A stretch of DNA of 40,691 nt from Bacilli bacterium. Its GTDB lineage: Bacteria; Bacillota_I; Bacilli_A; RFN20; CAG-826. Numbering within the stretch: the stretch's first letter is position 1; each line of letters begins with the position of its first letter. The notes beneath the pieces were generated by a model. It ran no database searches and was not told the DNA's origin. It saw only the letters and a list, made by a program, of their open reading frames with translations. Below are positions 18,380 through 25,877 of the stretch, piece by piece. A program made the position numbers and the translations under genes. The stretch lies in assembly GCA_017477255.1 (NCBI GenBank), contig JAFUXB010000006.1, positions 1 through 40,691 of the forward strand. The letters run 5' to 3'.

Positions 18380-18464
18380 TGGTGGGGGTATGGGGACTCG
18401 AACCCCAACGCCGTGAAGCACAAGATCCTAAGTCTTGCGTGTCTACCAATTTCACCATACCCCC
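18380..18464 (-). tRNA. tRNA-Leu (anticodon UAG)
   Basis: Class II tRNA with long variable arm; acceptor GGGGGTA pairs with TACCCCC and CCA is encoded. The anticodon loop is CTTAGGA (anticodon TAG), reading CUN codons. The T loop is a normal TTCGAGT. Confidence 0.96.
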
Positions 18465-18522
18465 GGCATTTAATTATTATACTTGTTTTGCGCTTATAAT
18501 TAAATAATTTGTTATTTAAGAT

Positions 18523-18552
18523 CAAAAACCCTGCAAATCTCACATATTTTTT
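18523..18552 (-). repeat. Dispersed 30-bp repeat, copy 6 (reverse orientation)
   Basis: Minus-strand copy with GTGAGATTTGCAGGGTTTTT, in the divergent region between tRNA-Leu and the GT2 gene. Confidence 0.85.
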
Positions 18553-18573
18553 TGCAAATCTCTATTATTTTTT
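18544..18573 (-). repeat. Dispersed 30-bp repeat, partial tandem copy 7
   Basis: Second minus-strand copy, overlapping copy 6 by its A/T run (21-bp period). The GAGATTTGCA core is intact but the GGG is lost. Confidence 0.6.
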
Positions 18574-18610
18574 CTCATCTAGTTTTTAAAAACTGAAAAA
18601 TAAATATAAA

Positions 18611-18641
18611 ACTTTAACTTATTAAGTTAAAGTGATATATT
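18611..18641 (+). promoter_or_regulatory. 23-bp perfect palindrome over the promoter of the GT2 gene
   Basis: ACTTTAACTT-ATT-AAGTTAAAGT (18611-18633) has two perfect 10-base arms. TTAACT inside it (18614-18619) is 16 bases before TATATT (18636-18641), so the palindrome covers the -35. TATATT is six bases from the ATG, implying a leaderless mRNA. It looks like an operator for a dimeric repressor; the regulator is not identifiable here. Confidence 0.6.
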
Positions 18642-18647
18642 ATTTGC

Positions 18648-19961
18648 ATGGTTGATTACGAGTTAGTAGTAAATTATTTTGACACTGCTTTGATGATTAC
18701 AATTGCTTTTGCAGCTGTTGTGTCTTTTTACTATTTAATTTACTTTTTTACATTTTGGATTAAAGATAAAAAATATCCAGAAGGCAAAATAAAATATAAA
18801 TATGCTGTTTTAATTCCAGCAAGAAACGAAGATAAAGTAATTTCTAATATTTTAAATTCACTCAAAAATCAAACATATCCTGCTGATAAATTTGATGTTT
18901 ATGTAATTATTGAAAGTAAAGATGATCCAACTTATAACATTGTTAAAAAGTTTGGCTATAACGTTGTAATTAGAAAAGTTTTAACAAATAGACAAACAAA
19001 AGGATTTGCATTACAAGATTGCATTAATGAGATTAAAGAAAGCGGCAAAAAGTATGATGCTTACATGATTTTTGACGCAGATAATGTTTTAAATAGCAAT
19101 TATTTATCATTAATGAATGATGTTAAAAACCAAGGTTTCCAAATTGGTTTAGGTTATAGAAACTTTACAAATGCAAATAAAAACTGGATCAGTGCAACAT
19201 GTGCAATTATGTTTACTTTTATGTGTTCTTATACATCAAAAGGAAGAAGTTTGATATTTAAAAAAGTAACTTTGATGGGTACTGGTTATTATGTAGATAC
19301 TGATATAGTAGATGATGCTGGAGGATGGATTTGGACAGGAATGACAGAAGATACAGAACTTACAACTTATGCATTCCACCACAATATTTCAATGCATTAT
19401 TATCCATATGCCGTTTATTATGATGAACAGCCAACAACTTATAAAGTAATGCATAATCAACATATTAGATGGATTTATGGATTTATCGGAAATAAAAAGC
19501 CATTTAAAAAGCATAAACCTTTATATAATGACAAAAATAAACTTAATTGGGCTGTTGGTTTATACACTTATGAAGTAGGAATCTGGCCATTTGTTATTTT
19601 TATTGTTCTTCAATTATTAGCTTTAATTACTGTTTTAGTTTTATTTATTCTTGCTTGTGTTACAAATAGTCAAGAAAAAATAATGTGGGTTGGATTACAC
19701 CTTGTTTTAAACTTTATTTTATTCTATGGAGTATTTGTTTTGGTTGGTTTATTAACTGTTATAAAAGAAAGAAAGAATTTAAAATTAAGCTTTAAAACTG
19801 CATTAAAAGGCATTTTTGGATATTTCTTTTACTTTGTAGATTTTGTTTTTGCTTTATTAGATGGAGCAGTTCATCCAAGAAAAAGATCTTTATGGACAAA
19901 GATTGAACATAAAGGAGAAATCATGGATAAAAGAGCAATAGAGGACAGTAGTAATGGCTAA
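18648..19961 (+). CDS. GT2-family membrane glycosyltransferase
   Basis: Family 2 glycosyltransferase, 437 residues, built like processive or polyprenyl/lipid-linked sugar transferases. There is one N-terminal membrane helix (about 13-37), then the GT-A domain with LIPARNEDKVI (55-65), the metal-binding DADN (143-146), the acidic TEDTEL (233-238) and QHIRW (271-275, the QxxRW-type acceptor motif). Three further membrane segments follow, at about 312-340, 346-370 and 387-405. It overlaps the next gene, a PlsC-type acyltransferase, by 8 bases. Together they may make or modify a glycolipid or surface polymer; the product is inference. No Shine-Dalgarno is visible. Confidence 0.88.
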   Translation: MVDYELVVNYFDTALMITIAFAAVVSFYYLIYFFTFWIKDKKYPEGKIKYKYAVLIPARNEDKVISNILNSLKNQTYPADKFDVYVIIESKDDPTYNIVKKFGYNVVIRKVLTNRQTKGFALQDCINEIKESGKKYDAYMIFDADNVLNSNYLSLMNDVKNQGFQIGLGYRNFTNANKNWISATCAIMFTFMCSYTSKGRSLIFKKVTLMGTGYYVDTDIVDDAGGWIWTGMTEDTELTTYAFHHNISMHYYPYAVYYDEQPTTYKVMHNQHIRWIYGFIGNKKPFKKHKPLYNDKNKLNWAVGLYTYEVGIWPFVIFIVLQLLALITVLVLFILACVTNSQEKIMWVGLHLVLNFILFYGVFVLVGLLTVIKERKNLKLSFKTALKGIFGYFFYFVDFVFALLDGAVHPRKRSLWTKIEHKGEIMDKRAIEDSSNG

Positions 19962-20742
19962 AAAAGAAAAAAAGATCATCTATTATAAAGACGAACTAAA
20001 TGATGATTTTTCTGACATAGGTTTAGAAAGACCTAAATTAGATGAAGATTTTAAATTTATTCGTAGCAAAAATCCTATTTATACTTTTTTTGCTGGTTGG
20101 TTATTTTATTTAGTTGCTAAGCCAATTTTTTATACAATTAACTTTTTTAGAGGAATAAGATATCACAATGTAAAGAAGCTCAAGAAGTTTAAAAAAGTTG
20201 GATGTTTTATTTATCAAAATCACACAACATTTTACGATATGTGGACTGTTACAGCTTGTGTGGTACGTGGAAAAAGAACTAATGTAATTGGATTTAGTGA
20301 CACTACATCGATGAAATTTGTTCATTTCTTTGCTAGACAATTAGGCTATATTCCAATTCCTGATAGCTTTAGAACAACAATTAATTTTCAAAAAGCCTTA
20401 GATTATTATATTAATGATAAACACCAAAATATTTTAATTTTCCCTGAAAGACATGTTTGGCCAATGTATACAAAAATTAGACCTTACAATTCTGCTTCAT
20501 TTCATTATCCTGCTAAATTAAAAGCACCTATTATTCCAATTACAACAACTTATAGAAAAAGAAAATTATTTAAGAAACCTGGAATCGATATTTGGGTTGG
20601 AGATGCAGTTTATCCTAAAGAAGAATTAAGTTTAAAAGAGAATAAAGAATTTTTAAGAAATGAATGCTATAAACAAATGTGTGAAATTTCTTTAAATACT
20701 CCTCAAGAAGAGTATTATATTTATAAAAAACAAGAGGATTAG
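19954..20742 (+). CDS. PlsC-like 1-acylglycerol-3-phosphate acyltransferase
   Basis: Membrane acyltransferase of 262 residues. It shows the family signature NHTTFYD (89-95, NHx4D) and FPERHVW (163-169, in place of the usual FPEG block), with a hydrophobic segment at about 43-65. Family members acylate lysophosphatidate or related lipids. The gene overlaps the GT2 gene by 8 bases; its own GAGG lies nine bases before the ATG. The last G of its TAG stop is the first base of tRNA-Thr. The Gly-to-Arg change in FPEG hints at an acceptor other than standard lyso-PA, but this is uncertain. Confidence 0.85.
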   Translation: MAKKEKKIIYYKDELNDDFSDIGLERPKLDEDFKFIRSKNPIYTFFAGWLFYLVAKPIFYTINFFRGIRYHNVKKLKKFKKVGCFIYQNHTTFYDMWTVTACVVRGKRTNVIGFSDTTSMKFVHFFARQLGYIPIPDSFRTTINFQKALDYYINDKHQNILIFPERHVWPMYTKIRPYNSASFHYPAKLKAPIIPITTTYRKRKLFKKPGIDIWVGDAVYPKEELSLKENKEFLRNECYKQMCEISLNTPQEEYYIYKKQED

Positions 20743-20817
20743 CCTCCTTAGCTTAGCTGGTAGAGCAACTCATTCGTAATGAGTAGGTCGTAGGTTCGAA
20801 TCCTATAGGAGGCACCA
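20742..20817 (+). tRNA. tRNA-Thr (anticodon CGU)
   Basis: 76 bases with encoded CCA; acceptor GCCTCCT/AGGAGGC, anticodon loop TTCGTAA (CGT), T loop TTCGAAT. It begins on the last base of the preceding acyltransferase stop codon, so it is probably cut from the mRNA. Confidence 0.96.
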
Positions 20818-20827
20818 TAATAAATTT

Positions 20828-20854
20828 AAAAGAGTGCAGATTTGCACTCTTTTT
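20828..20854. terminator. Bidirectional terminator after tRNA-Thr and the MFS gene
   Basis: AAAAGAGTGCA, loop GATT, TGCACTCTTTT plus T. Works for the plus-strand tRNA unit and, on the minus strand, for the MFS transporter. Confidence 0.9.
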
Positions 20855-20901
20855 ATGTTGAATAAATTTCACTCTATAATGCCTTGTTTATCTAAAATAA
20901 A

Positions 20902-20931
20902 GAAAAATAATTGAGATTTGCAGGGTTTTAA
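20902..20931 (+). repeat. Dispersed 30-bp repeat, copy 8
   Basis: Plus orientation, TTGAGATTTGCAGGGTTTTA core. It lies just beyond the MFS gene's stop codon, on the opposite strand. Confidence 0.88.
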
Positions 20932-20937
20932 CAAAAT

Positions 20938-22347
20938 TTACTCTTTTATACTTTCGTAATCAATACCTTTTGTTTCTTTTACTTTTATAGTTAACAAAAT
21001 AACTGAAACAGCAATACAAGGAACAGAAAAGATTAAGCAAGTTAACCAAATTGGAATTAAAAGTTGTCCTACAGTAACAAATCCAAATCCAACTGCCATA
21101 CCTACATAAACAAGCAACCCTTCAGCACCAATTATTGAAGCTCTAATGTCTGTAGGAACCATTTCAGTAGAAATTATTTCCATATAATCTCTACCAATCC
21201 AATAGCCTCCAATATATAAGCCATAGAAAATTCCAATTACATAAGGATTAATTGATTCATTATGTAAAACTGAAACAATAAATCCAACAAAGCTAAGTAA
21301 ACAAATACTTCCAAATATTACAATAATCTTTTTTCTTCCGATTTTATCCGCTAAAAATCCTGAAATAATAACAGCTACGCAATAAATTATTGGATATAAG
21401 AAAAGTGCATCTGTAATGTTTTCTGTGGTCATATTTGCTTGTGACATTATAGGTTCATATTGAGTCATTGCAATAATGGCTGCATCAAAAACAGTTTTAA
21501 TAATAATTAAATTTCTTAAATCTTTATGTTGAAAGATGTATTTAATTGCGTTAAAAATTCCACTTTTATTGGCGTTAGCTTTCTTTTCTTTTTTAGCTTT
21601 TTCTTCCATTGAAATTCTTTGTTCAAATGGAATTGATAAATATTCTAATCTATCATGAACAAAAACCTTCGATTCCTTCGTTAAAATAAATACTAATAAA
21701 GAAATAACAATACCTGCAATTCCAGGAATTAAATATATATTTCTCCATAAAGTTGGATCATTATTCATTGCAGTAAGTCTTAATAAAGGAATAAAGAAAG
21801 TTCCTAAAGCACCTATTCCTTTTAATAAAGAATAAATTGTGGCTCTTTTTGCTGCAGGGGCCTCTTCCAAAATATAAATTATTTGAATATCATGACTTAT
21901 AAAGAAGCTAATGATAAAGCTTCCTGCTAAAAATCCCCAATAAGATTTTGAAAGAAAAACAATAACTAAACCTAAAGCCATTCCTAAAGTTGAAACAATA
22001 AATAGTGGCTTTCTGCCGTATTTATCACCTAAAGCTTTATAAAATGGAACTAATAAACCTATAGCATAACCTGCTAAATTAAACGTGTTATTTAATGATA
22101 AGCCTTGTTCAAAAGTATAATCTTTACCAAATAGATGACCATCAATAAAAAATTCAGTAATGTAGCAAGAAGTTACATTTGAATTTACGTTTGTTACGAA
22201 ATTATCTAAAAGATCAACAAGTAAAATTACGCCAATAAGTACAAATAAATAACCTAAATAACGTTTTTTCCCATTTTCTTTTTGAAGGCGATTATATTGT
22301 CTTTCTTCTCTAAGCCTTCTTTTTTCAAGTTTTTCAGTATTTTCCAT
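20938..22347 (-). CDS. MFS transporter
   Basis: Twelve-helix major facilitator, 469 residues. Two MFS loop motifs are clear: GDKYGRKPLF after helix 2 and ADKIGRKKIIV in the second half. A long basic/charged N terminus (about 25 residues) and a cytoplasmic loop of about 50 residues (around 225-275) separate the two bundles. It resembles the sugar-porter/metabolite:H+ group (SP family), but the substrate is not readable. It is preceded by the DUF2804 gene with only a 3-base gap, so the two are an operon. Confidence 0.88.
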   Translation of the reverse strand: MENTEKLEKRRLREERQYNRLQKENGKKRYLGYLFVLIGVILLVDLLDNFVTNVNSNVTSCYITEFFIDGHLFGKDYTFEQGLSLNNTFNLAGYAIGLLVPFYKALGDKYGRKPLFIVSTLGMALGLVIVFLSKSYWGFLAGSFIISFFISHDIQIIYILEEAPAAKRATIYSLLKGIGALGTFFIPLLRLTAMNNDPTLWRNIYLIPGIAGIVISLLVFILTKESKVFVHDRLEYLSIPFEQRISMEEKAKKEKKANANKSGIFNAIKYIFQHKDLRNLIIIKTVFDAAIIAMTQYEPIMSQANMTTENITDALFLYPIIYCVAVIISGFLADKIGRKKIIVIFGSICLLSFVGFIVSVLHNESINPYVIGIFYGLYIGGYWIGRDYMEIISTEMVPTDIRASIIGAEGLLVYVGMAVGFGFVTVGQLLIPIWLTCLIFSVPCIAVSVILLTIKVKETKGIDYESIKE

Positions 22348-22350
22348 AAA

Positions 22351-23349
22351 TTACCACCTATTATGTGCATTTTCAGTAAATGCATAAAAATCTTTTATTT
22401 CAATTTTTTTATTATCAACAATGATATAACCATTGAATTTTCCAAAAATTTGATGGCAGGAGTTATTAACCCACAATAATTTTGTTTTTGTGAAATTATC
22501 ATAAGTAGGGGTCATTTTAAATTTAAATGATCCGTCGTCTGATTCATATTCCCACTCATCCATATAATTGTTTTTGTTAAATTTTATGTTAACGTAATTA
22601 AGTTTGTAAGATTTATTGTCATAAAAGAAGATGTTTTCTGTACCATTTTCATTATTTCCAAATTTTCCTATGTTAAATCCGAAATATTTTCCATTAACAA
22701 TTCCTGATCCATTTCCCCAAACCCATTCATGAGAAAAAGGCAACACACCTCTACCCCAATCTAAAAGTCCAAAGTTTTCATTTTCTTTAAATTCATAAAC
22801 CATATTTCCAAATTTTACGTGACCTGAAGCAATCATTAAGCAATTTTTGTTGTTTAGATAAAAATGCTTTTTCTTTATAAAAGGAGTAGATACTAAAATT
22901 GAATCATCTAATGTTTCTTTTAAAGTTATATCAACTTCACAATCTCCAAATTGTTTATCATTAGCTTTCATTAAAATCTTTCTAATCTTATTTTCTTTTA
23001 TAAAAGTCATTGTGTAATTTTTAGATTTAAATATAACTTCAGAATTTTCATTAGGATTAGTTTCTAATTTAACTTTTTTAAATGGTAAAAGTTTTCCTAC
23101 ATAAAATGTCTTTTTAGTTTCAAAATCAAATAATGTACAGTTTATTGAAGTAGCATAACTTACATGAGCAATAATTGCATAAAATGAAAATTTTTCAGAT
23201 GTAATCTGATAAAAATCCCATTCTTTTAATCTTAAAAAAGGAAAACGAGCATCTTTTTTATTAAAAATTACGCTGTTATTTAGTGAGTAACCAAAAATAG
23301 ATGGAATACCCTTTTTAAACAAATTTGTTTTATTTTCAATCTTATTCAC
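22351..23349 (-). CDS. DUF2804 family protein
   Basis: A 332-residue protein of the DUF2804 family, recognised from the block FGLLDWGRGVLPFSHEWVWG, the following GSGIVNGKYFGFNIG, TENIFFYD, the IFGKFNGYI strand and the conserved end ENAHNRW. The fold is thought to be a lipocalin/AttH-like beta barrel; the function is unknown. The start is a GTG at 23349 with TATAAT (23356-23361) six bases upstream and no Shine-Dalgarno, so probably leaderless. The MFS transporter follows after 3 bases, hinting at a link between a transported small molecule and this protein. Confidence 0.85.
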   Translation of the reverse strand: MNKIENKTNLFKKGIPSIFGYSLNNSVIFNKKDARFPFLRLKEWDFYQITSEKFSFYAIIAHVSYATSINCTLFDFETKKTFYVGKLLPFKKVKLETNPNENSEVIFKSKNYTMTFIKENKIRKILMKANDKQFGDCEVDITLKETLDDSILVSTPFIKKKHFYLNNKNCLMIASGHVKFGNMVYEFKENENFGLLDWGRGVLPFSHEWVWGNGSGIVNGKYFGFNIGKFGNNENGTENIFFYDNKSYKLNYVNIKFNKNNYMDEWEYESDDGSFKFKMTPTYDNFTKTKLLWVNNSCHQIFGKFNGYIIVDNKKIEIKDFYAFTENAHNRW

Positions 23350-23404
23350 ACTTTTATTATACTTTAAACAAATGTTTTTATAATAAAAACTTTTGTTTTT
23401 AATT

Positions 23405-23410
23405 TATAAT
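23405..23410 (+). promoter_or_regulatory. -10 box of the FMN reductase gene
   Basis: TATAAT at 23405-23410 directly precedes AAAGGAGGGTG and the ATG at 23429. No convincing -35 is visible. The minus-strand TATAAT of the DUF2804 gene lies 45 bases away at 23356-23361. Confidence 0.4.
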
Positions 23411-23428
23411 ATTAAAGGAGGGTGTTCT

Positions 23429-24049
23429 ATGAAAGTATTGATTATTAGCGGATCAGCTAGGATTAAAGGAAATTGTAGCATTTTAATTAATGAAATAACT
23501 GGTGTTTTTGATAAATTAGGATGTGAATATGAAGTAGTAAATGTTGCAAATAAAGACATTAGAGGATGCATAGCTTGCGGATATTGTTATGAACATAATA
23601 AGTGCATTTTTAACGATCTAGTCAATGAAATCGCTCCTAAGTTTAAAGAAGCAGATGGGCTTATTTTAGTATCTCCAGTATATTATGGATCTCCTAATGG
23701 TCAATTAATTTCCTTTTTAGATAGATTGTTTTATAGTTCGCATTTAGATAAAAGATTTAAAGTTGGTGCAGCTTTTGCTGTAGCAAGACGTGGTGGAACT
23801 GTTGCATCTTTTGATGTGTTAAATAAATATTTTACAATTTCTGGAATGCCTGTAGTTAGTGGTGATTATTGGAATAATGGCTTTGGTCGTTTAGAAGGTG
23901 AAATTAATGAAGATAAAGAAGGATTAAGAAACGCAAGAATAGTAGCTAAACGTATGGTATTTTTAATTAAATCAATTCAAGATGGTAAAGAAAAATATAA
24001 AGAATTACTATCTGACGAACCACGTGTTTTTACTCATTTTGTTAAATAA
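23429..24049 (+). CDS. NADPH-dependent FMN reductase / iron-sulfur flavoprotein
   Basis: Flavodoxin-fold protein of 206 residues. It begins with VLIISGSARIKGNCS (FMN phosphate loop), then a four-Cys motif GCIACGYCYEHNKC (Cys47, Cys50, Cys53, Cys59), typical of archaeal/clostridial iron-sulfur flavoproteins. The flavin loop SPVYYGSPNGQLISFLDR follows. It probably transfers electrons from NAD(P)H or a 4Fe-4S centre to FMN. I start at ATG 23429 because of the strong AAAGGAGGG; the in-frame upstream ATG at 23393 would add 12 unconserved residues. The stop codon lies inside a repeat copy. Confidence 0.9.
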   Translation: MKVLIISGSARIKGNCSILINEITGVFDKLGCEYEVVNVANKDIRGCIACGYCYEHNKCIFNDLVNEIAPKFKEADGLILVSPVYYGSPNGQLISFLDRLFYSSHLDKRFKVGAAFAVARRGGTVASFDVLNKYFTISGMPVVSGDYWNNGFGRLEGEINEDKEGLRNARIVAKRMVFLIKSIQDGKEKYKELLSDEPRVFTHFVK

Positions 24050-24073
24050 CCCTGCAGAACTCCATTATTTTTT
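24044..24073 (-). repeat. Dispersed 30-bp repeat, copy 9, containing a stop codon
   Basis: Minus-oriented copy, TGGAGTTCTGCAGGGTTATT. The TAA of the FMN reductase gene (24047-24049) is the complement of its TTA. It lies just before the esterase gene. Confidence 0.87.
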
Positions 24074-24084
24074 AGGAATTTGAT

Positions 24085-24975
24085 ATGAAAATAGGTAGAT
24101 CAGGTGTAAAAATTATTAAATCAGTTGTTTTAAAAAATAGTAAGAAGAATAAAAAAGTAGAAGATCATTCCATCTATAAAGAAATAATTGATATACCTTA
24201 TAAAAATGACAATAAGGAATGTCATAAATTTGATTTATTTTTTGCAAAAGAAAATAGAAAAGATTGTTTAATAATTGACATTCATGGTGGAGCTTATATT
24301 TTTGGTTCAAGAAAAGATAATTTCTTATTTGGAACAAAGTTTTTAGAACAAGGCTATGATTTTGCAGCAATAGATTATGAAGTTAATAATGGTAAAAAAG
24401 ATACTTTAGAATTAATTGAAGATTGTTTAAGCTGTGTCTCTTATATTATTAAAAATAAAAAAGAATTAGGTATAGATTATGATAAATTTGTCATAACAGG
24501 AGATTCAGCAGGAGGACATTTAGCACTGATTGTATCGGAATTGTTTGCTGATAAGAGTATGCAAAAATTATTTGATGTTGAATTACCTGAAATGAATTTA
24601 TTATGCACTTTAATTAATTGTCCTGTTTATGATTTTGAAAATTGTGGATTAAATCAAATGACAGAAGGGGGAAGAAAAAGATTGTTTGGACCTGATATTT
24701 CAAGTGTTCACATGAAACTTTTGTCTCCTAAAACTTATTTTGAAAAATTTAATAAACCTTTATTTGTATCAAGTTGTAAGAACGACTTCTTATTAAATGA
24801 AAGTTTAAATTTAAAGAAAGATGCTGAATTATATAATAAAGAAAATTTCAAATTTGTATTTATTGATAGCGATGAAAAAGAAATTTGGCATGTCCATAAT
24901 ATATTAAATTTAGATCATGAATTATCAAAAAGAGTGAATAATGAAATGATAGATTTTATAAATAAATACTGTTAA
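24085..24975 (+). CDS. Alpha/beta hydrolase (HSL/BD-FAE-type esterase)
   Basis: Esterase/lipase-type hydrolase, 296 residues. It shows the oxyanion-hole motif IHGGAY (HGG, 67-69) and the nucleophile elbow GDSAGG (139-144; Ser141), with Asp234 in CKND and His269 or His271 (WHVHN) completing the triad. No signal peptide, so likely cytoplasmic. The ATG at 24085 has AGGA about eight bases upstream. It is bracketed by two copies of the dispersed repeat in opposite orientation. The substrate is unknown; short acyl esters or acetylated sugars are typical. Confidence 0.87.
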   Translation: MKIGRSGVKIIKSVVLKNSKKNKKVEDHSIYKEIIDIPYKNDNKECHKFDLFFAKENRKDCLIIDIHGGAYIFGSRKDNFLFGTKFLEQGYDFAAIDYEVNNGKKDTLELIEDCLSCVSYIIKNKKELGIDYDKFVITGDSAGGHLALIVSELFADKSMQKLFDVELPEMNLLCTLINCPVYDFENCGLNQMTEGGRKRLFGPDISSVHMKLLSPKTYFEKFNKPLFVSSCKNDFLLNESLNLKKDAELYNKENFKFVFIDSDEKEIWHVHNILNLDHELSKRVNNEMIDFINKYC

Positions 24976-24990
24976 AAACACTTAAATTTT

Positions 24991-25020
24991 AAAAAATAGT
25001 TTAGATTTGTAGGGTTTTGA
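24991..25020 (+). repeat. Dispersed 30-bp repeat, copy 10
   Basis: Plus orientation with TTTAGATTTGTAGGGTTTTG (GTAGGG for GCAGGG), 15 bases after the esterase stop. Confidence 0.82.
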
Positions 25021-25077
25021 AATAATTTGACTAATATTTTCACTATTTTATATATTTAATAAACAATTAAAAACTAC

Positions 25078-25106
25078 TTGCTTATATATTACTTCTTTGG
25101 TATATT
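25078..25106 (+). promoter_or_regulatory. tRNA-Val promoter
   Basis: TTGCTT (25078-25083), 17-base spacer, TATATT (25101-25106) preceded by TGG (extended -10). The start is expected near 25113, eight bases before the tRNA. Confidence 0.6.
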
Positions 25107-25120
25107 ATTAAAGCAATGCT

Positions 25121-25196
25121 GGACAGTTAGCTCAGCTGGGAGAGCATCTGTTTGACGTACAGAAGGTCATAGGTTCGAGCCCTATACTGTCCACCA
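25121..25196 (+). tRNA. tRNA-Val (anticodon GAC)
   Basis: 76 bases with encoded CCA; acceptor GGACAGT/ACTGTCC, anticodon loop TTGACGT (GAC), T loop TTCGAGC. It has its own promoter and terminator. Confidence 0.96.
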
Positions 25197-25211
25197 TTTA
25201 TATATAGATGT

Positions 25212-25237
25212 TGACACATTATGGTGTCATTTTTTTA
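25212..25237 (+). terminator. Intrinsic terminator after tRNA-Val
   Basis: TGACAC, loop ATTATG, GTGTCA (25212-25229) followed by a run of T. Confidence 0.8.
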
Positions 25238-25308
25238 TTTTTAGGGCATTTTTAAATTTGTTAAAGAAAATATTGAAGATTTAATTATGAGTCGATTGTT
25301 TAGAAAAT

Positions 25309-25554
25309 ATGAAACAGATTCAAAAAGCATTTAATGGGACATTTAGCTTCTATTATTTAGACGATAAAGTTGTTATAATAATGACTAGAGTCACTCAAAG
25401 ATTTAAAGTTTCATTATTTAAAACTTTTGATGAAGAAGCTGTTAAGCGTGTTGAATTAAACTATGCTTATCCAAAAGTCTTCATAGACTTATTACAATTA
25501 GATTCGAGGAGATTAAACGACAATACATTATATTTATGCCTTACATTGATTTAA
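25309..25554 (+). CDS. Small ORF upstream of the MIF gene, hypothetical
   Basis: An 81-codon open frame whose 3' end overlaps the MIF-family gene by 19 bases. I recognise no domain. It has no clear Shine-Dalgarno; the composition looks ordinary for this genome (FYYLDDKVVIIMTRVTQRF). GAGGAG at 25505-25510 lies within it and is 25 bases before the MIF start, too far for a standard ribosome binding site. It could be a real short gene translationally coupled to the next one, or a chance frame in a leader region. Confidence 0.35.
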   Translation: MKQIQKAFNGTFSFYYLDDKVVIIMTRVTQRFKVSLFKTFDEEAVKRVELNYAYPKVFIDLLQLDSRRLNDNTLYLCLTLI

Positions 25555-25877
25555 ACACTAATATAGAAATTAATGACGATTTGGTTGAAGAAATCAAATC
25601 TAAGTTTGGAGAACTTATTGAGATTTTGCCTGGCAAATCAGAAGATTGGCTTATGGTTAAAATTAGTCAAAACAATAAGATGTTTTTTAAAGGAAGTGAT
25701 GATCCATTAATTATGGTTGAAGTAAAAATTTATGGTTCAGCTTCTAAGAATTCACTTGATAAATTTACTAGTGAAATGATGGATTATTTATCTAGCAAAT
25801 TAAAAGTAAATAAGAACAGGATTTATATTAATTACAGCTTTAGTGAAAATTGGGGCTGGAACGGATTTAATTTCTAA
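25536..25877 (+). CDS. MIF-family tautomerase
   Basis: Homologue of macrophage migration inhibitory factor, 113 residues. Pro follows the initiator Met (catalytic Pro after Met removal), then IDLNTNIEIND, LPGKSEDWLMV, the beta segment PLIMVEVKIYGSASK and the C-terminal ENWGWNGFNF, all typical. The fold is a trimeric alpha/beta barrel with keto-enol (phenylpyruvate) tautomerase activity. In host-associated microbes MIF homologues can mimic the cytokine; whether this one does is unknown. There is no strong ribosome binding site at normal distance. The stop codon abuts the first base of tRNA-Gly. Confidence 0.9.
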   Translation: MPYIDLNTNIEINDDLVEEIKSKFGELIEILPGKSEDWLMVKISQNNKMFFKGSDDPLIMVEVKIYGSASKNSLDKFTSEMMDYLSSKLKVNKNRIYINYSFSENWGWNGFNF

